From Micromonospora cathayae (GTDB lineage Bacteria; Actinomycetota; Actinomycetes; Mycobacteriales; Micromonosporaceae), in assembly GCF_028993575.1 (NCBI RefSeq), contig NZ_CP118615.1:6787001-6851000 (forward strand): a stretch of 64,000 nt of DNA. The letters are read 5' to 3'. This document shows positions 52,781 through 61,023 of this stretch, piece by piece. Within the stretch, counting starts at the first letter, position 1. The number at the start of each line of letters is the position of its first letter. Below the pieces are notes generated by a model that made no database searches, had not been told where the DNA came from, and saw only the letters and a list, made by a program, of their open reading frames with translations. The translations under genes were made by a program, and so were the position numbers.

Positions 52781-52820
52781 TCAGCCGGAGGACTGCTGGC
52801 GGCGACGAAAGGACCTATCG

Positions 52821-52964
52821 ATGATCAAGAGGCTTCTCGGGCTGGCCGGCGTCGGCGCCCTGCTCGCCATGGTGCTGGCCTGCGGCTTCGGCGGCGCGGG
52901 GGACGACGACGATGACGATGACGACGACTTCGCCCGTGGTACCGCCGTGGTGACCCTGCGCTGA
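52821..52964 (+). CDS. Tiny acidic lipoprotein
   Basis: 47 residues: a positively charged start (MIKR), a hydrophobic stretch, lipobox 'MVLACG' with Cys21, then nine consecutive Asp (about residues 28-36) and a short tail 'FARGTAVVTLR'. ATG has AAGGA 8 bases upstream. The mature product would be a lipid-anchored peptide of 27 residues with a strong negative patch that could bind cations such as Ca2+. No family recognised. Confidence 0.7.
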   Translation: MIKRLLGLAGVGALLAMVLACGFGGAGDDDDDDDDDFARGTAVVTLR

Positions 52965-53155
52965 TTTCGGGCCGTCCGGCCCAGAGGTTCCACCCCGCCC
53001 GGTGACGGTGCCGGCCCGATCGGCCGGTGATCGACGTCACCGGGCGGGTTTGCGTCCCCATCCGGTTGGGCACCTGGTGGGGACGGGCGGACCGCAGCCC
53101 CCGACCTGACACCGTGGTCCGATGTGGCCGCCGGTACCCGAGGGAGGTAACCAGG

Positions 53156-53563
53156 ATGTTCGGATCCACACTGCTGGAACGCCGGAGCAGGCCCGAGCGG
53201 ATCGCCGACCAGGCGTGGCGGCACCTGACATCCGCGGTCGACTCCGCCGGCACCAGCGTCCGCGACACCGCCCGGACCGCCCGCCACAGCGGCCTCACCT
53301 TGGCCGACGAGGCCGGTGACCTGGTCGGCTCGGCCGCCGAGGAGGCCCGCCGCCGAGCGGTACGCGCCTTCGACGCGCTCGCCGGACGCCGGCCCGCGCT
53401 GCCCTGGACGCTGCTCGTCGGGGCCGCCCTGGCCGGCGCGGCGATCGGCTGGGCGGCCGGAACGGCGGCCCGGGCCGTGGGCAGCCGGGGCGATCGGAAC
53501 GTGGACGACATCGAGTTCGTCGACGTCGACAAGCCCAGCTCGCCGGCCGGCCTGGACGGCTGA
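53156..53563 (+). CDS. Small single-pass membrane protein of unknown function
   Basis: 135 residues. An N-terminal amphipathic part rich in Ala/Arg ('SAVDSAGTSVRDTARTARHSG', 'SAAEEARRRAVRAFDAL') resembling YtxH/late-embryogenesis-like helices, one membrane helix ('LLVGAALAGAAIGWAAGTAA') and an acidic tail 'NVDDIEFVDVDKPS'. ATG with GGGAGG 9 bases upstream. Probably envelope or stress related; inference only. Confidence 0.78.
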   Translation: MFGSTLLERRSRPERIADQAWRHLTSAVDSAGTSVRDTARTARHSGLTLADEAGDLVGSAAEEARRRAVRAFDALAGRRPALPWTLLVGAALAGAAIGWAAGTAARAVGSRGDRNVDDIEFVDVDKPSSPAGLDG

Positions 53564-53586
53564 GCCCGCCTCCCCCACCGAAGACG

Positions 53587-53620
53587 TCGAGCCCCCGGTC
53601 AACGGTGACCGGGGGCTCGA
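53587..53620. terminator. Bidirectional terminator
   Basis: Perfect 15-base arms (53587-53601, 53606-53620) with an ACGG loop, between two converging genes. Confidence 0.8.
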
Positions 53621-53720
53621 ACGATTCCGGAGGCCGGCCCGTCCAGGGGCCGGCAGCCGGCAGGACCATCCCGCAGGCCGACAGCCGGCAGGACCTTCCG
53701 CCGGGCCGGCGGCTTGCCGG

Positions 53721-54356
53721 TCAGAAGGCGGTGATGTCGGCCGGGGCCCGCTCGGACCGGGACAACGCCCGCAGCACCGCCGGCTGCCCGTGCCGACGGG
53801 CCGACAGCCGGGCCAGCAGGGTGAACACCGGATCGATCACCTCGGCCGGCAACTCGGGGGTGTCCAGGCCGACGCTGACCGCCAGGTCGTCGGAGTGCAC
53901 GGCGATCTCCAGCAGCCGGGTGACCAGGAAGTCGTCCAGGGTCAGCGACCAGCCCCCGGGCACCACCACCAACCGGTCGACCGGTGCCTCGGCCAGCACC
54001 CCGGCCACCTTCTCCAGCGTCTCCCCGGCCCGGGACAGCAGCGCGGCCGGGCCGGGCCCGGCCAGCTCGCCACCGATCCGGCGGACGACCACGCTGACCT
54101 CGTCGTCCAGCCCGGCGTCCAACCACGGCACCCGACCGAAGTGCTCCGCCAGACCGACCGGCGCGCCCGCCGGGACCGGCTGGTCGAGCATCGTCGGTAC
54201 CCGGAGGATCTGGGCGGCCAGGTGACCGGCCAGCCCGCCCACCCGGAACTCGGCGAGCGCGCTCGGCTCGGCCCACCGCCGCGCCACGGCCGGCTCGCCG
54301 AGCAGGGCCAGCGCCGAGCGCGCCGCGGTGAGGTACGCCGTCCTGGTCTCGTTCAT
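53721..54356 (-). CDS. Mycothiol-dependent DinB/maleylpyruvate isomerase-like protein
   Basis: 211 residues, four-helix bundle of the mycothiol-dependent maleylpyruvate isomerase N-terminal type: metal His residues in 'VGGLAGHLAAQ' (about 45) and 'LEIAVHSDDLA' (about 154). Such proteins use mycothiol as thiol cofactor in transferase or isomerase reactions; the substrate is unknown. The TIGR03086 C-terminal domain is absent. Confidence 0.85.
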   Translation of the reverse strand: MNETRTAYLTAARSALALLGEPAVARRWAEPSALAEFRVGGLAGHLAAQILRVPTMLDQPVPAGAPVGLAEHFGRVPWLDAGLDDEVSVVVRRIGGELAGPGPAALLSRAGETLEKVAGVLAEAPVDRLVVVPGGWSLTLDDFLVTRLLEIAVHSDDLAVSVGLDTPELPAEVIDPVFTLLARLSARRHGQPAVLRALSRSERAPADITAF

Positions 54357-54404
54357 GCCCGCTCCTCCACCCGATGGAGATCACATCCTATCGATCCCCT
54401 CCGG

Positions 54405-54442
54405 TGCCCCCGGCCCCGCCGGTCGAGGCGGGGCCGGGGGCA
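54405..54442 (-). terminator. Terminator after the GH74 gene
   Basis: Perfect 16-base arms (54405-54420, 54427-54442) with a 6-base loop, 7 bases after the GH74 stop on the minus strand; the strongest hairpin in the window. Confidence 0.85.
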
Positions 54443-54449
54443 GGCGGAC

Positions 54450-57209
54450 TCAGCGGGAGTAGGAACAGGTGGGAGTGGGAGTGCCGGTGGCGCCGGGCAC
54501 GCTCGCCAGGAAGCCGAAGGTGGTGCTCTGGCCGGTGGCGAGGAAGCCGTTGTAGTCGGCGTTGCGCACGGTCACGGCGCTCCCGGTCTGGGTGAGCTTG
54601 CCGCCCCAGATCTGGGTAAGCTTCTCACCGTTCGCGTACGTCCAGGTCACCGTCCAGCCGGTGATCGGAATGTCCTCGTAGTTACGTACGGTCACCTCGC
54701 CCTGGAACCCACCGGACCAGGAGCCGACCACCGTGTACGTGGCCCGGCAGCCGAGGATCGGGCCGGGGGTGGTGGGCGGCGGCGGACCGGTCGGGGTCGA
54801 CGTCGGGGTCGGCGTGGGCGCGGTGGGGGTCGGGGTCGGGGTGGTGGGCGTCGGGGTGGGCGTGGTCGGGCTCGGCGTCGGGGTGGTCGGCGTGGGGGTC
54901 GGGTTGCCGCCCAGCCGGTCGGCGACCAGGATGCCCCGGCCGTTGGTGCCCAGGTACACCCGGCCGTAGACGCGCGGGTCACCGGTGATCGCGTCACCCG
55001 CGTTGCCGTACTGGTGCTGGTCGTCGTTGATCCGGACCCAGCTCGCGCCGACGTTGTCGGACCGGTGCACGCCGGGCTGGCCGCCGACCGTGCCGAACAG
55101 GTACAACGCCGGGTACGTCTGCCCGGGGGCGGCCTTGCCGAAGCCGACGCTGCCGGCGGCGCTCACCCCGGCCAGCTTGGTGAAGCTCGCCCCGGAGTCG
55201 GTGGAGCGCCACAGCCCGCCCTCACCGGCCAGCCACAGGTGGCCCTTCTGGCCGGGTACCGCCTTGAACCGGACGTTCCCGGTGGCCGGCAGGCCGGTCG
55301 CGGCCGAGGCGGTGAAGCTGACCCCGCCGTTGGTACTGACGTAGAGCCGGCCGCCGCTGAAGCCGTAGAAGACGTTCGGGTCGACCCGGTCGGACTCGAC
55401 GGTCGCGTTGGCCGGGATGCCGGTCGAGGCGGTCCACGTGTTGCCGAAGCCGACCGAGTGGACGACCCGCTGGCCGGCGTCGCCCGGGGCCCAGACGAAG
55501 CGGCTGCCGTCGGCCGCCGCGGCGACCGTACCGCCGTTGTTGATCCCGCCGGGCTCGGTGCCCTGGAACCAGTTCGCGCCGCCGTCGGTGGAGAACGCGA
55601 CGTGGCTGTCGTTGGGGCGGTCGGCATCGGTGAAGTTACCCGCCCGCACCATCACCGACGGGTTGGTCTCGGCGTAGTCCAGGCTGGTGGTGCTGGTGAA
55701 GACCGGCTGGGTGAACATCTTCGCCGGTACCGCGTTCAGGTCGGTGTGCCGGAACCCGCCGATGTCGCCCAGGGCGCTGATCAGCGGCGCGCCGGTCGGC
55801 GGGCTGACCAGGTCGAGCACGGCGGTCTCCTCCAGCCCCTTGACCATCGGCTTGATGGTGAACGTGCCGCCGGTGTCCCACTTCGTCAGCTCGGTGCTGC
55901 CGTAGATGGTCGCGCCGGTGCCGTACATGAACCGGTTCGAGTCGTGCGGGTCGATCTCCACCGACTCGTTCATCCAGCCCAGCTTCGGGGACTCCTCCGG
56001 CGGGGACGGGTTCACGCCGAAGTCCAGCCAGGGGGCCGAGCTGATGTCCATGGTGTACTTCTTGCTGCGGTTCGGGTAGCTGGTGAACTCCCAGATCCGG
56101 CTCCAGGTCGCCCCGCCGTCGGTGCTGCGCCAGAAGATCGCGTCCGGCCACCAGGAGATCTGGGTGGCGACCATCAGGGTGTTCGGGTTCTTCCGGTCGA
56201 TGGTGAGTCCGCTGTAGCCGAAGTACGCGTCGGTGCTGCTGGACGGGATCGGGCTGATCTGCGTCCACGCCCCGGTGGCCCGGTTGAACTTCCAGACGTC
56301 GCCCTTCGCCCCGTCGTACGGGCCGCCGGTGTCGCTGGTGGCGATGTAGAGGTACCCGCCGACGTGGTCCACCACGCCCTTGTGGGCCAGGTAGCCGGTG
56401 GGCTGGCCGGGGATCCGCTCCCAGGTGGTGCCGCCGTTGGTGCTCCGGTACACCGGGTTCTGCTTGTCCGCCACACCGACGTAGACGGTCTGCGTGGCGC
56501 TGCCCGCCGTACCGGTGCTCTTGTCGAAGCTGACCCAGGTCAGGCCCTGGTTCTGGCTCTGGTAGCCGCTGGAGTCGTTGGGGTCGGCGACGTAGTTGCC
56601 GACGTTCGGGAAGGTGGTCACCTTGGCCCAGGTGACCCCGAAGTCGGTGCTGCGCCACAGGCCGTTGCCGCCCTCGGCGGCGTAGTAGACGATGCTGTTG
56701 CGGTTCGGGTCGACGGCCAGCCGCTCCCCCATGCCCCGGCCGGGCATGTTGCCGCCGTTCTTGAACGGCAGCTCGGTGGCCTGCCAGGTGGCGCCCTTGT
56801 CGGTGGAGCGCAGGATCGCGCCGTTGTTCGGGTCCCAGTCGTTGGTGTACATGCCGACCGCCGCGTAGAGCCGGTTGGTCTGCACCGGGTCGGTGGCGAG
56901 GCTGACCACGCCGTTCCAGCCCCACTTGTCGGCGCCCACCCAGTCCAGCAGCGGCGTCCAGGACTGGGTGGCCTGTTCCCAGCGGTACGCCCCGCCGATG
57001 TCGGTACGCGCGTAGATCAGGTTCTTCTCGGTGGGGTTGAAGACGATGCCGGGGACGAAGCCGCCACCGTCGATCCGGACGTTCTTCCAGGAGTACGGGT
57101 CGGCCGCGGCGGCGGTCGCCGTACCGGACGGGGCGGTGATCTGGACGGCCAGCAGGGCCGTGGTGGCGGCGAGCACGGCCACGGCCGCGCCGGCGATACT
57201 TCTCCGCAT
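54450..57209 (-). CDS. Secreted GH74 xyloglucanase with CBM2
   Basis: 919 residues: signal peptide to about residue 35, a two-beta-propeller GH74 catalytic module (about 40-770) with repeated 'RSTDGGATWSRI'-type Asp-box blades, a Thr-Pro repeat linker, and a C-terminal family 2 carbohydrate-binding module ('CRATYTVVGSWSGGFQGEVTVRN', with Trp and two Cys). Catalytic Asp residues are expected in 'DIGGAYRWE' and in the 'SDNVGASW' region. It would cut xyloglucan of plant cell walls. ATG 57209 has GAGAGG upstream. No cellulose-box operator was recognised. Confidence 0.95.
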   Translation of the reverse strand: MRRSIAGAAVAVLAATTALLAVQITAPSGTATAAAADPYSWKNVRIDGGGFVPGIVFNPTEKNLIYARTDIGGAYRWEQATQSWTPLLDWVGADKWGWNGVVSLATDPVQTNRLYAAVGMYTNDWDPNNGAILRSTDKGATWQATELPFKNGGNMPGRGMGERLAVDPNRNSIVYYAAEGGNGLWRSTDFGVTWAKVTTFPNVGNYVADPNDSSGYQSQNQGLTWVSFDKSTGTAGSATQTVYVGVADKQNPVYRSTNGGTTWERIPGQPTGYLAHKGVVDHVGGYLYIATSDTGGPYDGAKGDVWKFNRATGAWTQISPIPSSSTDAYFGYSGLTIDRKNPNTLMVATQISWWPDAIFWRSTDGGATWSRIWEFTSYPNRSKKYTMDISSAPWLDFGVNPSPPEESPKLGWMNESVEIDPHDSNRFMYGTGATIYGSTELTKWDTGGTFTIKPMVKGLEETAVLDLVSPPTGAPLISALGDIGGFRHTDLNAVPAKMFTQPVFTSTTSLDYAETNPSVMVRAGNFTDADRPNDSHVAFSTDGGANWFQGTEPGGINNGGTVAAAADGSRFVWAPGDAGQRVVHSVGFGNTWTASTGIPANATVESDRVDPNVFYGFSGGRLYVSTNGGVSFTASAATGLPATGNVRFKAVPGQKGHLWLAGEGGLWRSTDSGASFTKLAGVSAAGSVGFGKAAPGQTYPALYLFGTVGGQPGVHRSDNVGASWVRINDDQHQYGNAGDAITGDPRVYGRVYLGTNGRGILVADRLGGNPTPTPTTPTPSPTTPTPTPTTPTPTPTAPTPTPTSTPTGPPPPTTPGPILGCRATYTVVGSWSGGFQGEVTVRNYEDIPITGWTVTWTYANGEKLTQIWGGKLTQTGSAVTVRNADYNGFLATGQSTTFGFLASVPGATGTPTPTCSYSR

Positions 57210-57428
57210 CACGCGGTTCCTCTCGGGGGTGACCCGGGCAGGGTCCGGGACGCCCGGCACACGGCGGCGAACGGCCGTGTCGGGCGGACGACGTGATCCG
57301 GGGAGCTGCCCTGGCTCCCCCCACCGGCGCGCTGGCTCCCGCTGCCGTGGAAGAACCTCACAGTATCCGTTCGGACCCCGAGTTCGGAAGGACTCCCAAC
57401 TAAGTCGATGCTGAGCAGCCCTCTTCGA

Positions 57429-59429
57429 TCAGCCCAGGTGGTACACGAAGCCGTCGCCGACCGGCTCCCGTCGGATACCCAGCCCGTCGATCGGCCGGGC
57501 CGCCACGTCCTGCCAGGGGGTGCCGACCGCGTACCCCGGCAGCACCACGACCGTCCGGATGCCGCGCTGCCGCAGGTACGCCACCGAGCCGGCGTCCGGG
57601 AAACTCAGGCTGGCCGCGCGGATCTCCGCCTGACTGGCCGGGACGAACGAGGCGAGCCCGTTGACCACCTGCGGGAAGCCGTCGGTGGACCAGAGCATCA
57701 CGTGCAGCTCGCGGATGCCGTCGCTGGGCAGCACCAGCAGCGGACCGGAGACCCCGCGCAACGCCGCCGGCTGCTCCGGCACCGGCACGTGCGGGGTGCG
57801 GTTGACCCCCTCCAACAGCACCAGCAGCAACGGCAGCACCAGCAACGCCCGTCCCCACCGGGCGAAGCCCCGACCCTCGGTCGCCGCACCGTCCCCTTGC
57901 GTCGACGGGCCGTCCCCGGTCAGCGGCGCGCCGTCCCCGGTCGCCGTACCGTCCCCTTGCGACGCCGGGCCGTCCCCGGTGGCCGGCTGGTCGTCGGACG
58001 GCGTGGGCCCGGCCCCGGAGGGTGGCGTCGGCTCGGCCACCGATGACGGAGCCGGATCGGCCCCGGAGGGCTGAGCCGGATCGGCCCCGGAGGGCGGGGT
58101 ACCGGGCCCGGTGGCGGGCTGGTCGCCGGTCGTGCGGGTCAGCGCGCCGGCGGCCAGCAGACCGAGCAGCAGGGTGGTCCAGAGCACCAGCCGACCGGGA
58201 GTACGGATGCCGTCCCAGCCCGGAGCGTGCTCGACCAGGGTGACGTAGCCCGGGTCACCGTCGCCGAGGAACCGGGTGCCCATGGCGAGCGCCCCGGTCA
58301 CCAGCACCCCGGCCAGCAGCAGCAGCCGGTGCCGCAGCCGCCAGGCCGAGAAGGCCAGCCCGGCGCAGGCCAGCCCGAGCAGCACCACCCCCGGCAGCAG
58401 GGTCATCTCGTTCGGGAAGCCGAGCAGTTCCCGGGCGGCCGCGTGCCGCTCGCCCCACAGCCAGTTCTCCGGCGGCGCGGTCAGGAAGCCGCGCAACGGC
58501 GGGGAGAACATCTCGATGTGGGCCACCGTCCGCCGACCTTCGGGGTGACGTTCCACCACCTCGAAGTAGGGAGCGGCCATGAACAACGCCACCCCGGCGA
58601 AGAAGACCCCACCGGCCAGGTCGGCCAGGAGCAGCCCGCGCGGGAACGGCGGCCGGGACCGCCGCCGCCAGGTCGACCAGACGTAGCCGCCCGCCGCGGT
58701 CAGGCAGACCAACGCCAGCACGTACGCGAAGGGCAGGCCGACGCCGAAACCCAGGCTGATCTGCCAGGCGGCGACCAGCCAACCCGCCACCGCCCAGCCG
58801 GGACGGGCCCGCTCCGGGCGGTACCCGTACCGCAGCGACCAGCCGTGCCCCCGCGCCAGCATCGCCAGCGCCAGGGCGATCCCACCGATGCTGAGCACGT
58901 GCAGGTGCCCGGCCTGGGCCAGCTTCCACGGGGCGTACGCGAAGGCCGCCCCGGCCACCGCCGAGCCGGCCCGGCCCGCCCCCAACTGCCGGGCCAGCAC
59001 GTACGCCCCGACGAACGCCAGGGCGTGCACCAGCACGTACAGCAGGTTGTAGCGGACCACGGCGGCCACCGGCCCGTCCCCGACCAGGCCCGTCGGGGCG
59101 TAGCCCAGCAGCGTGTCCGAGTAGGCGTAGGTGTACGGCTCGGGGTAGAACGTGTTCGAGTGCCACAGGCTGGTGGGGTCGGTGAGCAGCGCGTGGCCGC
59201 CCCAGGCCACCTGCCACGCCTGCAACGTCGGGTCACCGGTGTCCTGCGGGATGGTGCCGGTCAGGTCGGCCAGGGTGGGCCAGGTCAGCACCGCCGCCAA
59301 CAGCAGCGACCCGAGCACCACCAGGGTCCACTCGTGCCGTGCCAGCCGCAGCAGCAGCAGCGTCCACCCGGGCCCGGTCCGCTCCGGGGTGCCCGGAGTG
59401 GGGGCCGCGGTCTCCGTCTCGGTGCTCAT
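57429..59429 (-). CDS. Polytopic membrane protein (GT-C/YfhO-like)
   Basis: 666 residues, about 11-12 membrane segments. The first periplasmic loop 'PQDTGDPTLQAWQVAWGGHAL' with acidic residues is typical of membrane glycosyltransferases; the C-terminal 130 residues are soluble. Residues about 440-535 form a long Pro/Gly/Asp-rich loop made of degenerate repeats (PSGADPA, TGDGP types), the same style as the protein at 37817. ATG 59429; GAGGG upstream. The gap of 219 bases to the GH74 gene has no clear terminator. Confidence 0.8.
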   Translation of the reverse strand: MSTETETAAPTPGTPERTGPGWTLLLLRLARHEWTLVVLGSLLLAAVLTWPTLADLTGTIPQDTGDPTLQAWQVAWGGHALLTDPTSLWHSNTFYPEPYTYAYSDTLLGYAPTGLVGDGPVAAVVRYNLLYVLVHALAFVGAYVLARQLGAGRAGSAVAGAAFAYAPWKLAQAGHLHVLSIGGIALALAMLARGHGWSLRYGYRPERARPGWAVAGWLVAAWQISLGFGVGLPFAYVLALVCLTAAGGYVWSTWRRRSRPPFPRGLLLADLAGGVFFAGVALFMAAPYFEVVERHPEGRRTVAHIEMFSPPLRGFLTAPPENWLWGERHAAARELLGFPNEMTLLPGVVLLGLACAGLAFSAWRLRHRLLLLAGVLVTGALAMGTRFLGDGDPGYVTLVEHAPGWDGIRTPGRLVLWTTLLLGLLAAGALTRTTGDQPATGPGTPPSGADPAQPSGADPAPSSVAEPTPPSGAGPTPSDDQPATGDGPASQGDGTATGDGAPLTGDGPSTQGDGAATEGRGFARWGRALLVLPLLLVLLEGVNRTPHVPVPEQPAALRGVSGPLLVLPSDGIRELHVMLWSTDGFPQVVNGLASFVPASQAEIRAASLSFPDAGSVAYLRQRGIRTVVVLPGYAVGTPWQDVAARPIDGLGIRREPVGDGFVYHLG

Positions 59430-59632
59430 CGCCCGCCCTCGTCGCCGTCGGTGACGCGATCGATCCAGATCGTGCCGCACGGCGGGCCGGCTGTCACCCC
59501 CGTCCCATCCGGGTGAGGTCGGTTCACCCCCTCTGCCGGCAGCGTCGTTCCCGACGACGGCGGCGGTCCCTGGCCCCGGCGGTGCCTTCCCGCCCTGCTG
59601 AGGCGGCATCGCAACGCCACGAAGCGAAGGGT

Positions 59633-59720
59633 CGCAGCACTACGGGCCGCCGGTGCCGCAGCACTACGGGCCGACGGTGCCGTAGCACTACGAACCGGCG
59701 GTGCCGCAGCACCACGACGA
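59633..59720. repeat. 24-bp repeat, about 3.5 copies, upstream of the BON gene
   Basis: GTGCCGCAGCACTACGGGCCGACG-type units. The 307-base gap 59430-59736 contains it and the divergent start regions. Read in the BON frame it codes VPQHYGP units, broken by a TAG where other copies have CAG. Confidence 0.75.
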
Positions 59721-59736
59721 GCCTTCGGGAGGAGCC

Positions 59737-60228
59737 GTGCGCAGTACGACGATCGTCCGTACCGACCGGGACGTCCGGGCCGACGTGCTGGACGAACTGG
59801 CCGCGGAACCCCGGATCCGACCGGCCGGGGTCGACGTGACCGTGGACGAGGGCGTGGTGGCCCTGCGCGGCCGGGTGGCGGACCACCCGGCCCGGTGGGC
59901 CGCCGAACGGGCCGCCCACCGGGTCCCCCGGGTCCGGGCGGTCGCCAACGATCTCGTGGTCCGGCCGCCCGGTCGGCCCGCCACCGGGCCGGTCGACCCG
60001 CCCCGGCCGGCCGGACCCACCGATCCGGAACTCGCCGCCGCCGTCGTACACGCCCTGGAGTGGGAGGCGTTCGTGCCGCCGGGCCGGTTGGCGGTGACCG
60101 TCAGCGGAGGCTGGGTGGCCCTGCGCGGTCGGGTCGAGTGGGAGTACCAGCGGCGGGCCGCCGGGTGGGCGGTGGGTCGGCTGCCGGGCGTACGCGGGGT
60201 CAGCGACCGGATCATGGTGCGACCCTGA
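59737..60228 (+). CDS. Protein with two BON domains
   Basis: 163 residues. Two BON modules, about 15-75 ('DVTVDEGVVALRGRVADHPARW') and 95-163 ('LAVTVSGGWVALRGRVEWEYQRRAAGWAV'), joined by a Pro-rich linker. BON domains bind phospholipids or the wall and are common in stress and osmotic-shock proteins; there is no signal peptide. GTG with GGGAGG 4 bases upstream. Confidence 0.88.
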   Translation: MRSTTIVRTDRDVRADVLDELAAEPRIRPAGVDVTVDEGVVALRGRVADHPARWAAERAAHRVPRVRAVANDLVVRPPGRPATGPVDPPRPAGPTDPELAAAVVHALEWEAFVPPGRLAVTVSGGWVALRGRVEWEYQRRAAGWAVGRLPGVRGVSDRIMVRP

Positions 60229-60243
60229 CCAGCCGGAGCGGGC

Positions 60244-60320
60244 ACCACCCGGGCGGGAAACCACCGCGCGGAAGACCACCGTGCGGGAGACCACCCGGGC
60301 GGGAAACCACCCGGGCCGGG
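60244..60320. repeat. 15/16-bp tandem repeat, five copies
   Basis: ACCACCCGGGCGGGAA-like units alternate at 15- and 16-base steps between the BON and DsbA-like genes. A non-coding stretch. Confidence 0.7.
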
Positions 60321-60442
60321 TGAGCCGGCCTCACCCCGACCGGCGACACGCTGGGCCCATTGACCGGGCCACCGTTGCGGCGTACCGACCGGTGCGCCGG
60401 GCACGGTGGCCCGGTCCGAGCCGGGAGGGGGTGAGCGGCCGG

Positions 60443-60994
60443 ATGAGCACGCCGCTCCAGGTCACCGTGGCCCGCCTGCGGGTGCCGGTCACCGAGGCCG
60501 ACCACGTTCGCGGGCCGGTGGACGCGCCGGTGACCCTGGTCGAGTACGCCGACTTCCAGTGCGCCCACTGCGGCGCGGCGTACCGGAACCTGCGCGAGGT
60601 GCTGCGTCAGCGGGCCGAGCTGGTCCGGCTGGTCTACCGGCACTTCCCGATCACCAACGTGCACCCGTACGCGGAGGCCGCCGCCCAGATCGCCGAGGCG
60701 GCCGGCCGGCGGGGCCGGTTCTGGGACATGCACGACTGGCTGTACGAGCACCAGGACCAGCTGGATCCGGTGCACCTGTCGGTCGGGGTGGAGCAGCTCG
60801 GTCTCTCCGCCGACGACGTGGGCACCGAGGTCGAGGGGGAGGTGCACGCCGACCGGGTCCGGCAGGACTTCGTCGGCGGGATCCGCAGCGGGGTGACCGG
60901 GGTGCCCGCGCTCTTCGTCGACGAGGTCTGCCACGAGGGCGGGTACGCCCTGGCGGACCTGCTCGCCGCCGTCGACCAGGCCGCCGACACCTGA
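60443..60994 (+). CDS. DsbA-family thioredoxin-fold protein
   Basis: 183 residues: 'LVEYADFQCAHCGAAYRNL' with the active CxxC (Cys-Ala-His-Cys), a helical insertion, and the cis-Pro 'VTGVPALFVD'. No signal peptide, so cytosolic, as for FrnE or NhaA-linked DsbA proteins. GGGAGGGG lies about 15 bases before the ATG, and GTG 60431 directly behind that site would add four residues; both are possible. Confidence 0.9.
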   Translation: MSTPLQVTVARLRVPVTEADHVRGPVDAPVTLVEYADFQCAHCGAAYRNLREVLRQRAELVRLVYRHFPITNVHPYAEAAAQIAEAAGRRGRFWDMHDWLYEHQDQLDPVHLSVGVEQLGLSADDVGTEVEGEVHADRVRQDFVGGIRSGVTGVPALFVDEVCHEGGYALADLLAAVDQAADT

Positions 60995-61023
60995 CCCCGG
61001 GCCGCCGACACCCGACCCCGCTG

